A DNA stretch of 62,484 nucleotides. Origin: 12-FULL-44-12b sp964364225. GTDB taxonomy: Bacteria; Patescibacteriota; Minisyncoccia; Phycocordibacterales; Zambryskibacteraceae. The notes beneath the pieces are model-generated. The model searched no databases. It had not been told where the DNA came from and saw only the letters and a list, made by a program, of their open reading frames with translations. The stretch spans positions 1 through 62,484 of the forward strand of contig CAYIKP010000001.1 of assembly GCA_964364225.1 (NCBI GenBank), read 5' to 3'. Below are positions 17,465 through 25,766 of this stretch, in pieces; within the stretch, counting starts at the first letter, position 1; each line of letters begins with the position of its first letter. A program made the position numbers and the translations under genes.

Positions 17465-18858
17465 TTGATACTAAGAAAATAACAATTAAAGAGGCGGGTG
17501 AAAAAATAAAATCAGGGAGTTTAAATCCTGAAGAGCTTTTAAATGCGTTTAAAGAAGAGGCGAAAAAACAAAACAACGAGTTAAACGCCTTTTTGGAGAT
17601 TTTTGACGATTCAAAAGAAAATGTTGAGTCAGCAACAAACTCCGCAGATAATCCACTTCGTTTTATGCCAATTGCCTATAAAGACAATATGTCTTTGAAG
17701 GGAAGGGGTGTTACTGCTGCTTCAAAAATTTTAGAAGGGTATATTGCACCATACACAGCAACTGCTATTAAGAATCTTTTAGATAAAGGAGTGGTTTTTA
17801 TTGGCAGAACAAATCTAGATGAATTTGCCATGGGAGCATCAACAGAAAATTCTGCCTACGGTCCTACAAAAAATCCGATTGATAAAAATAGGGTTCCAGG
17901 AGGATCTTCTGGCGGTTCTGCTGTGGCTGTAGCGGCTGGTCTTGCCATTGCTGCCCTAGGCTCAGATACAGGGGGTTCTATTCGCCAACCAGCGGCTTTT
18001 TGTGGAATTGTTGGAATGAAACCAACATATGGCGCAGTTTCTCGTTTTGGTCTTTTAGCGCTTGGTTCTTCTCTTGATCAAATAGGGCCCCTCACGCGCT
18101 CTGTATCTGATGCAGAAATTATTTTTGATGTTATTAAAGGGGCCGATAAAAATGATGCTACTAGTTTTTATCCAAAAGATACGAATAAAGAATTTAAAAA
18201 GATTATTGGAGTTCCAGAGGGTATAACTGAAGGCTTAGAAAAAGATGTAAAAGAAAATTTTGAAAACGCTCTTAATAAAATGAAAGGACTCGGTTTTGAT
18301 ATCAAAGAAATAAAAATGCCCCACCTTGCTCTTTCTTTGGCGGTTTATTATATTTTGCAACCAGCAGAAGCATCTTCCAATCTAGCTAGGTATGACGGCA
18401 TACGATTTGGTTTAAGTGTTGAAGCAAATGACGTGTTAGGTGGGTATCTTTCAACAAGAGAGGGTGGGTTTGGTGCAGAAGTAAAAAGAAGGATTATGCT
18501 TGGCACTTATGTTCTCTCATCTGGATATCATGATGAGTATTACGGCTCAGCTTTAAATGCTAGAGAGATTATTAAAAAAGAATTTGAAAACGCATTTAAA
18601 GATGTTTGTGCTATTGCAACACCAACGACCCCTACGCCAGCGTTTAAAATTGGAGAAAAAATAAATAATCCGGTTGAAATGTATTTAGCAGATATTTTCA
18701 CAGTCCCTGCAAATATTTCAGGAATACCAGCCATTTCTCTGCCTAGTGGAACCGTAAATAGAGAAGGCGTGGATTTACCTCTAGGTTTTCAATTGATGGC
18801 CGATAACTATAGAGAAGATGTTTTATTTAACTTAGGGAAACTTTTTATGGGAGAATAG
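17461..18858 (+). CDS. gatA: Glutamyl/aspartyl-tRNA amidotransferase subunit A
   Basis: 465 residues; amidase-signature enzyme. The catalytic triad is recognisable: Lys in YKDNMSLKG (about 74), cis-Ser in GGSSGGSAVAV (about 147-157) and the nucleophile Ser in GSDTGGSIRQPAAFCG (about 168-183). It releases ammonia from glutamine for amidation of Glu-tRNA(Gln)/Asp-tRNA(Asn). Length is normal. Confidence 0.95.
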   Translation: MIDTKKITIKEAGEKIKSGSLNPEELLNAFKEEAKKQNNELNAFLEIFDDSKENVESATNSADNPLRFMPIAYKDNMSLKGRGVTAASKILEGYIAPYTATAIKNLLDKGVVFIGRTNLDEFAMGASTENSAYGPTKNPIDKNRVPGGSSGGSAVAVAAGLAIAALGSDTGGSIRQPAAFCGIVGMKPTYGAVSRFGLLALGSSLDQIGPLTRSVSDAEIIFDVIKGADKNDATSFYPKDTNKEFKKIIGVPEGITEGLEKDVKENFENALNKMKGLGFDIKEIKMPHLALSLAVYYILQPAEASSNLARYDGIRFGLSVEANDVLGGYLSTREGGFGAEVKRRIMLGTYVLSSGYHDEYYGSALNAREIIKKEFENAFKDVCAIATPTTPTPAFKIGEKINNPVEMYLADIFTVPANISGIPAISLPSGTVNREGVDLPLGFQLMADNYREDVLFNLGKLFMGE

Positions 18859-18864
18859 GGGTAT

Positions 18865-19554
18865 ATGGCAGATGCACCTAAAAAAAATGATAAACCGCCG
18901 GTAGTACAAAAGGTCTACAATTTTGAAACCTTTTTGGCAGACGCATTAATAGTGATTTTTGGGCTGTTTATATTAGGGGCACTTCTGGGAAGAATCGCTT
19001 TAGTTTTCGGATCTTCTTCACAGTTTACTTTGTTTAGTGACTTTTCTAATTGGTTTTTAAGTAAGGTGTATCCTACGATAAAAATTATATCGCTAGTTTT
19101 ATCCGCCCTTTTTCTTTGGGGAATAATTTTTTCAGCAAGAAAACTTACTAGGGTAAACAATACATATAACGTTTTGCGCAAAGAAAAATTGAAAGAGAGC
19201 GTTGTTCACACTGCTAATGAGACAGTCGTAAAGAAAATAGATTTTAGTAAAAACTGGCACATAGTTCTTAATCACGCATCCAGCCATAATCAAAACGATT
19301 GGAAAATAGCAATTCTTGACGCAGATTCTATTCTTGATGATGTATTAAAGATAAAGGGCTATGTTGGCGATACTATGGCAGATAGGTTAAAAGCTATTGA
19401 TAGGGGAGATTTACAAAATTTAGATTTAGCATGGGAAGCACATAAGTATAGAAATGCCATTGCTCATGGAGATGATATTTCTTTCAACCAACATGAGGTT
19501 CGTAGGATAATTTATAATTTTGAAAAAGTCTTAAAAGAATTTAAAGCGATTTAA
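18865..19554 (+). CDS. Membrane protein with HEPN-like C-terminal domain
   Basis: 229 residues. Two membrane segments lie near residues 25-50 and 72-92 (IKIISLVLSALFLWGIIF). The cytoplasmic C-terminal half is helical and ends with HKYRNAIAHGDDISFNQHE; RNAIAH matches the R-x4-6-H motif of HEPN domains, many of which are RNases or nucleotidyltransferase partners. I do not recognise the whole protein. It follows gatA by six bases and may be co-transcribed. No partner toxin/antitoxin gene adjoins it. Confidence 0.7.
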   Translation: MADAPKKNDKPPVVQKVYNFETFLADALIVIFGLFILGALLGRIALVFGSSSQFTLFSDFSNWFLSKVYPTIKIISLVLSALFLWGIIFSARKLTRVNNTYNVLRKEKLKESVVHTANETVVKKIDFSKNWHIVLNHASSHNQNDWKIAILDADSILDDVLKIKGYVGDTMADRLKAIDRGDLQNLDLAWEAHKYRNAIAHGDDISFNQHEVRRIIYNFEKVLKEFKAI

Positions 19555-19597
19555 TGCTTGAATTTTGTGCTAATCGGGCATATTATTGGGGTCCAAT

Positions 19598-19668
19598 CGC
19601 GGGGTGGAGAAGTAGTATCTCGCAAGGCTCATAACCTTGAGGCCTAGGTGCAATTCCTGGCCCCGCAA
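19598..19668 (+). tRNA. tRNA-fMet (CAT), initiator
   Basis: Cloverleaf with acceptor CGCGGGG/CCCCGCA: the C1-A72 mismatch is the bacterial initiator hallmark. The anticodon loop is CTCATAA. The T loop reads TGCAATT rather than the usual TTCAAAT. CCA is not encoded. Confidence 0.9.
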
Positions 19669-19787
19669 CAATTTTCTTTATTTTTTAATTGTTTAAACGC
19701 TATACCATATACTTACCCATGTGGGCATTTATTATTTCACGTTTTTAATGGTAATTTAGTAAGTGTGCGGTATACTTTTGCCTACTT

Positions 19788-19859
19788 GTCGGTGTAGTTC
19801 AACGGTTAGAACAGGGGACTCATAAGCCTCAGACAGTGGTTCGACTCCACTCATCGACA
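19788..19859 (+). tRNA. tRNA-Met or tRNA-Ile2 (CAT)
   Basis: Acceptor GTCGGTG/CATCGAC, D arm GTTC..GAAC, anticodon loop CTCATAA, T arm with TTCGACT, discriminator A. The anticodon stem closes with an A-G mismatch at 31/39. An elongator Met tRNA is likely; a lysidine-modified Ile2 tRNA cannot be excluded from sequence. Confidence 0.85.
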
Positions 19860-19893
19860 CACGTTTCGAGTTAGAATACACGGAACGAACAAT

Positions 19894-19967
19894 GCGGGCG
19901 TAGCTCAGCTGGTTAGAGCGCTTCCCTGTCACGGAAGAGGTCGTGGGTTCAAATCCCATCGCTCGCG
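19894..19967 (+). tRNA. tRNA-Asp (GTC)
   Basis: Acceptor GCGGGCG/CGCTCGC with discriminator G, as usual for Asp. The anticodon loop is CTGTCAC. The D and T arms are canonical, and CCA is not encoded. Confidence 0.93.
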
Positions 19968-20079
19968 CATCGATTTGTGTCAATAAACTAGCCTTGAAAA
20001 CCTCATGGGTTTATGAGACGTAGGACAAGCCTGTTTTTGGGTATATAATAAAAAAATATCATTTTAACAAAAAAATTGT

Positions 20080-20400
20080 ATGTCTATAGAAGGATACGAA
20101 GTACCATTTGATGGAGCAGTACCACAAGAAATACCAGATACTCTTGAGCACACAGAGTTATCCGAGCAAACTCCAGAACAAAAAGCTGACACTGCGCAAT
20201 TTAAATACTGCCAAGGAAAGAGTGATGAGTATCATCGTAGACTGACAGAGCTTCAGAGCAGGATTCCATTACTAGGCACAGCAGAATATGCTGCTTTTGC
20301 AAGAGAAGAACGAGATATTGTTGACCTCATGCACTCAAATGACCGAGTGATAAATGAACTTACCAAAAGGATAGCAAAAACAGGAGCGGCTTTTTTTTGA
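20080..20400 (+). CDS. Hypothetical protein, helical
   Basis: 106 residues, acidic N-terminal half and a helical C-terminal half (about 45-100) with heptad-like spacing. No signal peptide, membrane segment or known motif. TATAAT at 20044-20049 gives it a promoter with a leader of about 25 bases. It lies alone between tRNA-Asp and the ABC-F gene. Function unknown. Confidence 0.6.
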   Translation: MSIEGYEVPFDGAVPQEIPDTLEHTELSEQTPEQKADTAQFKYCQGKSDEYHRRLTELQSRIPLLGTAEYAAFAREERDIVDLMHSNDRVINELTKRIAKTGAAFF

Positions 20401-20471
20401 TTAAGAACCAATTCTTTCCTAACACAAGCCCGTGCATTTGTGTGGATTAGATAAAATAATATACTTATGAT

Positions 20472-20549
20472 ATGGAAAAATCTGAAGATATTTCTGAATT
20501 TAATATAAACCCAGAAACGGCTCAAAAAGCAGTTGTTGTAGAAGAATGA
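20472..20549 (+). CDS. Possible 25-residue peptide
   Basis: A short acidic frame starting MEKSEDISEFNINPETAQKA. An AT-rich -10-like stretch precedes it. There is no ribosome binding site and no homology I can name; it could be chance. Confidence 0.22.
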   Translation: MEKSEDISEFNINPETAQKAVVVEE

Positions 20550-20636
20550 TTTATTATTCCAGTTCTAACATCTCCCACTATCCCGCGCAAATATAAAACC
20601 TTTTTTATTCCCCCCGAAATGGTAGAGTGTTGCCTT

Positions 20637-22100
20637 ATGGCAAAATCGGATTCAATCGTTTCGTTTGAAAAAGTATCTTTTGAGTATGGACACAACAAAC
20701 CAATATTAGATGAGGTGGATTTTGTAGTACGTCGCGGTACTAAAATCACAATTATGGGTCAAAATGGTGCTGGCAAGAGTACTATTTTTGAACTCATTAC
20801 AAAAGGGTTAAAACCAGAATCTGGGAAAGTAAATATTACAAACGGCATAAGTATTGCTATCGCTCGCCAGGTTATTCCTAGAGATGAATTAGATATAACA
20901 GTACGCGATTTTTTCACAAAGCGTTTTTCAGAAAAAAAGTACAATATTGATCAGAAAGTAGATGAAGTGCTTGAGGTGGTTAATTTAAGGGGCCATGTAA
21001 AAATGCACGATAGGATAATTCGTTCCTTTTCTGGTGGTCAACAAGCGCGCCTTCTTTTAGCGTCTGCCATTATTCAAGATCCAGATATTCTTCTTTTAGA
21101 TGAGCCAACTAATAATTTAGATAAAGGGGGTATCGAGCACCTAACTCAATTTTTAGTGAATTATAAAAAAACAGTAATTGTTATTTCTCACGATGCTGAC
21201 TTTTTAAATAAATTTACAGACAGTGTTTTATATTTAGATATTTATACACGTAAAGTTGAACAATATTCTGGAAACTATTTTGTAGTAACCAAGGAAATTG
21301 AATTACGGAAAGAAAAAGAAAATAGAAAAAATGCCCAACTAGCAAAAGAAATACAAGCCAATAAAGATAAAGCAAACTTCTTTGCGATGAAGGGAGGGCA
21401 GATGCGACTGGTCGCTCGTCGTATGCGAGATAAGGCTGAAGAACTAGAGGAAGAAAAAGTTGATGTTCGTAAAGAAGATAAAATCATTCGTCCATTTATT
21501 ATTCCAATGCAAGAGGGGCTTGTGGGGGATGTTATTAAAATCACATCATTCACAACACTTGGTAAAAACCACAAGATAGTAAAAAGAAAGGCAAATATAA
21601 TCATGCGCAAAGGCCAGCACCTACTTCTCCGTGGTCCAAACGGAATTGGTAAAAGCACGCTTTTGGAGGCAATTGCTGGAAGAAAAGCAGAAGGTTCGGT
21701 AATTAGTGAAAATGTAGTGGTTGGTTATTATCGCCAAGATTTTTCAACGCTAAACTTTGAAGACACTGTGTATGAATCCCTAATGGCAGTTTCTCAAAAA
21801 CTTGGTGAAGAATTTGTTCGAGGAGTTGCAGCTGGATTTTTAATAACTGGTGATGTAATTCACACAAAAATAGGCGATTTATCTGAAGGGCAGAAAGGTT
21901 TGGTGGCTTTTGCACGCTTAGTGCTTGAAAAGCCTGGGCTTTTAATTTTGGATGAGCCAACTAATCATATAAATTTCCGCCATCTTCCCATAATTGCTAA
22001 GGCACTTGCTGATTACAAAGGGGCAATGATTCTTGTTTCTCACGTAGAAGAGTTTGTGGAGCAGATCCGTATTGATGAAATTTTAGATTTAGAGAAATAA
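20637..22100 (+). CDS. ABC-F family ATPase
   Basis: 487 residues from ATG 20637; an in-frame ATG six codons earlier (20619) is possible. Two ABC cassettes without membrane domains: Walker A GQNGAGKST (about 41) and GPNGIGKST (about 332), signatures SFSGGQQ (about 130) and LSEGQ (about 415), Walker B ILLLDEPTNNLD and LLILDEPTNHINF. The linker (about 215-270) is the charged arm seen in ABC-F proteins, which bind the ribosomal E site. The subfamily (Uup, EttA or an antibiotic-resistance type) cannot be decided by eye. Confidence 0.9.
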   Translation: MAKSDSIVSFEKVSFEYGHNKPILDEVDFVVRRGTKITIMGQNGAGKSTIFELITKGLKPESGKVNITNGISIAIARQVIPRDELDITVRDFFTKRFSEKKYNIDQKVDEVLEVVNLRGHVKMHDRIIRSFSGGQQARLLLASAIIQDPDILLLDEPTNNLDKGGIEHLTQFLVNYKKTVIVISHDADFLNKFTDSVLYLDIYTRKVEQYSGNYFVVTKEIELRKEKENRKNAQLAKEIQANKDKANFFAMKGGQMRLVARRMRDKAEELEEEKVDVRKEDKIIRPFIIPMQEGLVGDVIKITSFTTLGKNHKIVKRKANIIMRKGQHLLLRGPNGIGKSTLLEAIAGRKAEGSVISENVVVGYYRQDFSTLNFEDTVYESLMAVSQKLGEEFVRGVAAGFLITGDVIHTKIGDLSEGQKGLVAFARLVLEKPGLLILDEPTNHINFRHLPIIAKALADYKGAMILVSHVEEFVEQIRIDEILDLEK

Positions 22101-22170
22101 TATAATTTGGTGTGCCACGTACTTAATTGAAAAAGAATGATTTAAAAAGTAAGATTGAGCTCTACCAAAA

Positions 22171-22242
22171 GCCGGAGTAGTTAAGTGGTATAACAACCCC
22201 ATGGTAAGGGGTAGGCCGGGAGTTCGATTCTCCCCTCTGGCT
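22171..22242 (+). tRNA. tRNA-Thr (GGT)
   Basis: Acceptor GCCGGAG/CTCTGGC, D arm GTTA..TAAC, anticodon stem ACCCC/GGGGT with loop ATGGTAA, T arm GGGAG/CTCCC. CCA is not encoded. Confidence 0.9.
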
Positions 22243-22276
22243 CTAGTCATTTTTAGAATGTAAGCTGTTATATACT

Positions 22277-22350
22277 GCCGAAGTAGTTCAGTGGTAGAAC
22301 ACTACTTTCGTAAAGTAGGAACATGAGTTCGATTCTCATCTTCGGCTCCA
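22277..22350 (+). tRNA. tRNA-Thr (CGT), CCA encoded
   Basis: Acceptor GCCGAAG/CTTCGGC, anticodon loop TTCGTAA, T arm ATGAG/CTCAT, discriminator T followed by genomic CCA. The CCA ends three bases before the prfB start codon, so tRNA and prfB mRNA must come from one transcript or prfB must be leaderless. Confidence 0.92.
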
Positions 22351-22353
22351 CTT

Positions 22354-23259
22354 ATGAAAAAAGAAGAAATACAAAAACAAATTTTAGAAATTGAAGAGCA
22401 AATGCAGGCTTCTGATTTTTGGAGCGATAAAGATGAAGCGCAAAAAGTGATAAAAGAATATGAAAAACTTAAAATCACAAAAGATGGTGGTGGGGAATAC
22501 GATGGTGGTTCGGCCGTGCTTACAATATTTTCTGGGGCAGGAGGTGACGATGCCGAAGATTTTGCACGAATGTTAATGGAGATGTATACAAAGTTTTTTG
22601 ATAAAAAAGGCTGGAGTTATGCATTTCTTCATGAAAACAAAAATGATCATGGGGGATATAGAAATATCACTATGGAAATTGACCCTTCGAATACCTCAGG
22701 GCAGGTGGCAAGGGGACTGGGACCATATGGAATTTTGAAAAATGAATCTGGGGTTCATCGCCTCGTACGGGTGTCTCCATTTAGTGCGAAAAGTTTGCGC
22801 CATACGTCTTTTTGTTTGGTTGAGTTTATTCCTAAATTTGAGGAGGTTACAGAATATGCAATTCCAGATGATGAAGTGAGAGTAGAGTTTGCTCGCTCCG
22901 GTGGCCCAGGAGGGCAAAATGTAAACAAAAGAGAAACAGCTGTTCGTGTGATTCATGAGCCGACAAATCTTTCTGTTCATGTTTCTACAGAGCGCTCACA
23001 AGCTCAAAACAGAGAAAAAGCCATGCAAATTCTTTCTGCAAAACTTTATAAAATCAGAGAAGACGAGAGAATAGCGAAAGAAAAGGGAATGTATATTTCA
23101 AAAACCACAGAAATAACATGGGGCAATCAGATTCGCTCATATGTTTTGCATCCGTATCAAATGGTAAAGGACCATAGGACAGAAGCGGAAACAAGAAATG
23201 TAAAAGATGTTTTGGATGGAGATATAGACTTGTTTTTGGAGGCAGAAAAAGGGCTCTAA
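22354..23259 (+). CDS. prfB: Peptide chain release factor 2 (short N-terminal domain)
   Basis: 301 residues against about 365 in most bacteria; the missing part is in N-terminal domain 1. The stop-codon recognition tripeptide SPF is in VRVSPFSAKSLRHTSF (about 139), identifying RF2 (UGA/UAA). The peptidyl-tRNA hydrolysis motif is in SGGPGGQNVNKRETAVR (about 181-197). No programmed-frameshift site is visible, unlike typical prfB. Presence of RF2 means UGA is a stop in this organism. It starts directly after tRNA-Thr. Confidence 0.93.
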   Translation: MKKEEIQKQILEIEEQMQASDFWSDKDEAQKVIKEYEKLKITKDGGGEYDGGSAVLTIFSGAGGDDAEDFARMLMEMYTKFFDKKGWSYAFLHENKNDHGGYRNITMEIDPSNTSGQVARGLGPYGILKNESGVHRLVRVSPFSAKSLRHTSFCLVEFIPKFEEVTEYAIPDDEVRVEFARSGGPGGQNVNKRETAVRVIHEPTNLSVHVSTERSQAQNREKAMQILSAKLYKIREDERIAKEKGMYISKTTEITWGNQIRSYVLHPYQMVKDHRTEAETRNVKDVLDGDIDLFLEAEKGL

Positions 23260-23276
23260 TATGTTAAAATAGCGAG

Positions 23277-23957
23277 GTGATTTACTTTGAAAAAGTTTCA
23301 AAAATATACCCAGACAGCTCTGTAGCACTTGAAGATGTGAGCTTTACAGTAGAACCCAAAGAATTTGTCTCTTTGGTAGGGCATTCTGGTGCTGGAAAAA
23401 CTACTCTTATAAAAATGCTTTTGGCAGAGGATAAACCCACAGAAGGGCATGTCTTTTTCGGCTCTCAAAACGTTCATCAGCTTTCAAAAAAAGAGATTAA
23501 TGAATACCGCAGGAAAGTGGGTGTAGTTTTTCAAGATTTTCGTCTTCTTCCGTACAAAAATATTTATGAAAACATAGCATTTTCAATGGAAGCAGCAGGA
23601 AGAACAGATGAAGAGATAGAGGCAGATGTTCCTCATGTACTAGAGCTTGTGAATTTGGGTAACAAAATATGGAATTTTCCCCATGAGCTTTCTGGTGGAG
23701 AAAAGCAAAGGGCTGCTATTGCGAGAGCCATTGTTAATCAGCCAGAGATAGTGGTTGCCGATGAGCCAACAGGAAATTTAGATCCGGTTAATACCTATGA
23801 AATTGTTCAGATACTGAAGAAAATCAATGATTTAGGCACCACAGTCATTCTTACTACACATAATAAGGGCGTTATTGATGCGTTGGGCAAAAGGGTGATA
23901 ACTATGGAAAATGGTCGAATTGTGCGAGATGATAAGACAGGTAGATATGTTTTGTAA
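23277..23957 (+). CDS. ftsE: Cell division ATP-binding protein FtsE
   Basis: 226 residues from GTG 23277. Walker A GHSGAGKTT (about 35), signature ELSGGEKQRAAIARAI (about 137), Walker B IVVADEPTGNLDP. FtsE pairs with FtsX to regulate cell-wall hydrolases at the septum. In most bacteria ftsX follows immediately; here a GIY-YIG gene inside an inverted repeat lies between them. Confidence 0.93.
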   Translation: MIYFEKVSKIYPDSSVALEDVSFTVEPKEFVSLVGHSGAGKTTLIKMLLAEDKPTEGHVFFGSQNVHQLSKKEINEYRRKVGVVFQDFRLLPYKNIYENIAFSMEAAGRTDEEIEADVPHVLELVNLGNKIWNFPHELSGGEKQRAAIARAIVNQPEIVVADEPTGNLDPVNTYEIVQILKKINDLGTTVILTTHNKGVIDALGKRVITMENGRIVRDDKTGRYVL

Positions 23958-23960
23958 CTT

Positions 23961-24263
23961 CATCCTCTAAACTTTTTACCTATGCATTATGCAGTACGTC
24001 TATGTACTACAAAGTAAATTAGATAAAGATCTTTATATAGGATGTACTAATGATATAAAAAAGAGACTTGTACTACATAATGCAAAGAAGGTTAATTCAA
24101 CTAAAAAACGCACCCCATTAGTGTTAATATATTACGAAGCGTTTATTAACCCCACAGATGCATTTAATCGAGAAATATTCTTAAAATCGGGGTGGGGTAG
24201 AAATAATCTACGCAAATTATTGCATAACCACCTTCATAGGTAAAAAGTTTTTAGGATAAATGG
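23961..24263. mobile_element. Inverted-repeat-bounded GIY-YIG module between ftsE and ftsX
   Basis: ATCCTCTAAACTTTTTACC (from 23962) followed by TATG is inverted at 24234-24257 by CATAGG and TAAAAAGTTTTTAGGAT; 21 of 23 positions match. The arms enclose a single GIY-YIG gene, and the right arm supplies its last codon and stop. The arm core is shared with the repeat after ligA. An insertion is inferred because ftsE and ftsX are normally adjacent. Confidence 0.6.
23989..24243 (+). CDS. GIY-YIG endonuclease domain protein (UPF0213-like)
   Basis: 84 residues making up one GIY-YIG domain: YVYVLQSKLDKDLYIGCTN (the YVY...YIG strand pair), catalytic Arg in IKKRLVLHNAKKVNSTKKR, and Glu in FNREIFLKSGWGR. 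Such stand-alone domains are common in CPR genomes, and their role is unsettled (DNA repair, or mobile endonuclease). It separates ftsE from ftsX. Confidence 0.87.
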   Translation: MQYVYVLQSKLDKDLYIGCTNDIKKRLVLHNAKKVNSTKKRTPLVLIYYEAFINPTDAFNREIFLKSGWGRNNLRKLLHNHLHR

Positions 24264-25192
24264 CATTTTTTTCAACAAACACAAGAAGAATAGTTAAAAC
24301 CGGCTTTTTCAGCTTTTGGAGAAATGGATTTGTTTCTCTTTCTTCAGTAGTGGTGATGCTTGTTACACTCTCTGTTATAGGCGGACTTATTTTTCTTTCA
24401 GCTATTTTAAATACGACTCTTACAGAAATAAAAAATAAAGTTGATATAAATGTTTATTTTGTAACAACAGCAGGGGAGGGTAGTATTTTGTCTCTCAAAA
24501 AAACAATAGAGGGAATGCCGGAAGTGATGGAAGTAAAATATACAACACGTGAACAAGCGTTGGCAGATTTTAAATCCAAACATTCTAATGATGAAATAAC
24601 TCTTCAAGTGCTAGAAGAATTGGGAGATAATCCACTTGGTGCAACACTAAACATCCGAGCAAAAGACCCATCCCAATACGAAGGTATTGCTAAATTTTTA
24701 ACAAACCAAGGCGCACTTTCATCGGGAGATAATTCGATAATAGATAAAGTAAATTATTTCCAAAACAAAACAGCAATTGATCGCCTTTCTAAAATAATAG
24801 ACTCTGCCAATCGCCTTGGCTTTATTACAACACTAGTGCTATCAATAGTTTCAATAATTATTACTTTCAATACCATTCGTCTTGCAATCTTTATTTCTAA
24901 AGACGAGATTTCTGTAATGCGCCTTGTAGGTGCGGCGCAGGGTTATATTAGGGGGCCCTTTATGGTGGCTGGCGTTTTGTATGGTGGTGTAGCGGCACTC
25001 ATTACTCTTATTGTATTTTTTCCAATAACCTATTGGCTTGGTGGTGTAACTGAAAATTTCTTCATAGGTTTAAATATATTTTCTTACTATCTAAATAATT
25101 TCGGTGAATTTTTCTTAATTCTAGTTGGTTCTGGTGCACTCATTGGTGCTGTATCTAGCTTTTTGGCTACTCGCAAATATTTGAAAGTTTAG
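24260..25192 (+). CDS. ftsX: Cell division permease-like protein FtsX
   Basis: 310 residues. First membrane helix about 24-47, an external domain (about 55-180, with the INVYFV strand), then three helices near 187-208, 233-258 and 275-300; this is the FtsX topology. It forms the membrane half of FtsEX. The start at 24260 lies just outside the right arm of the GIY-YIG inverted repeat. Confidence 0.92.
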   Translation: MAFFSTNTRRIVKTGFFSFWRNGFVSLSSVVVMLVTLSVIGGLIFLSAILNTTLTEIKNKVDINVYFVTTAGEGSILSLKKTIEGMPEVMEVKYTTREQALADFKSKHSNDEITLQVLEELGDNPLGATLNIRAKDPSQYEGIAKFLTNQGALSSGDNSIIDKVNYFQNKTAIDRLSKIIDSANRLGFITTLVLSIVSIIITFNTIRLAIFISKDEISVMRLVGAAQGYIRGPFMVAGVLYGGVAALITLIVFFPITYWLGGVTENFFIGLNIFSYYLNNFGEFFLILVGSGALIGAVSSFLATRKYLKV

Positions 25193-25231
25193 TTTGAATA
25201 AAGCTGTTTTTGGGGTATCTTATGAACACAT

Positions 25232-25302
25232 TGCCAGATCGTCTAAAGGTAGGACGTCGCTCTCTGAAAGCGAAAATTTTGGTTCGATTCCAAGTCTGGC
25301 AG
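25232..25302 (+). tRNA. tRNA-Gln (CTG)
   Basis: Acceptor TGCCAGA/TCTGGCA, D arm GTC..GAC, anticodon stem TCGCT/AGCGA with loop CTCTGAA, T arm TTGG/CCAA, discriminator G. Its last 14 bases plus CA are repeated at 25675-25690. Confidence 0.88.
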
Positions 25303-25304
25303 CA

Positions 25305-25395
25305 CTTCGACTCGCTTCGCTCGCTCAGTGCGAGCAAAGGAGAAGTGTCCTGAGCGGTTCGACTGCGCTCACCGCAGGCGAGAGTCGAAGGACGT
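25305..25395. repeat. GC-rich REP-like palindromic repeat
   Basis: Contains TCCTGAGCGGTTCGACTGCG and the returning AGAGTCGAAGGA, plus CTTCGACTCGCTTCGCTCG. The TCCTGAGC...GTCGAAGGA pattern is a widely seen short interspersed palindrome in bacterial genomes. Its GC content contrasts with the AT-rich surroundings. Confidence 0.6.
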
Positions 25396-25406
25396 ATTAT
25401 TTACAT

Positions 25407-25688
25407 ATGTATTTTTTATATCTTATACAATGCGAAGATAATTCTATCTACACCGGGATAACCACGAATGTTGAACGAAGATTCAACGAGCATAAAAGTG
25501 GTATAGGTGGACACTTCACTAGATCACGAAGGGTAGTGAAAATATTGTATACAGAACAGCATCTAAATCGGAGTTCTGCATTGAAACGCGAAGCACAAAT
25601 TAAGGGTTGGAGACGGCAGAAAAAATTAAATTTAATAAAGTTTGGAAAATTATCGGTTTCCAAAGAGCGAGATATCCAAGTCTGGTAG
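25407..25688 (+). CDS. GIY-YIG endonuclease domain protein
   Basis: 93 residues from ATG 25407. A longer open frame upstream is not coding, since it crosses tRNA-Gln. The domain shows FLYLIQCEDNSIYTGITTN, RRFNEHKSG with the catalytic Arg, and SSALKREAQIKGWRR with the catalytic Glu; it is closer to the YhbQ branch than the ftsE/ftsX copy. The C-terminus RDIQVW is encoded by the duplicated tRNA end. Confidence 0.87.
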   Translation: MYFLYLIQCEDNSIYTGITTNVERRFNEHKSGIGGHFTRSRRVVKILYTEQHLNRSSALKREAQIKGWRRQKKLNLIKFGKLSVSKERDIQVW

Positions 25689-25766
25689 CAAATTTTGATA
25701 CGAGTATAAAAAACCCTTATTTATAGCCATTTTTTGGCCACAATATAAGGAAAGTGATAAAACCAC

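Larger units (their letters stand above)
25289..25690 (+). mobile_element. tRNA-Gln-associated GIY-YIG module with direct repeats
   Basis: TCCAAGTCTGGCAGCA, the 3' end of tRNA-Gln (25289-25304), recurs as TCCAAGTCTGGTAGCA at 25675-25690 (15 of 16). Between the copies lie a GC-rich palindromic repeat and one GIY-YIG gene whose last codons and stop are made by the right copy. This has the form of an integrated element with tRNA-derived attachment sites, although no integrase is present. Confidence 0.6.

Noticed and set aside
20253..20525. Minus-strand frame opposite the 106-residue hypothetical gene
   Set aside because: It overlaps a plus-strand gene that has a promoter; composition and signals do not support it.
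25194..25406. N-terminal extension of the second GIY-YIG frame
   Set aside because: It runs across tRNA-Gln and a palindromic repeat; the domain begins at ATG 25407.
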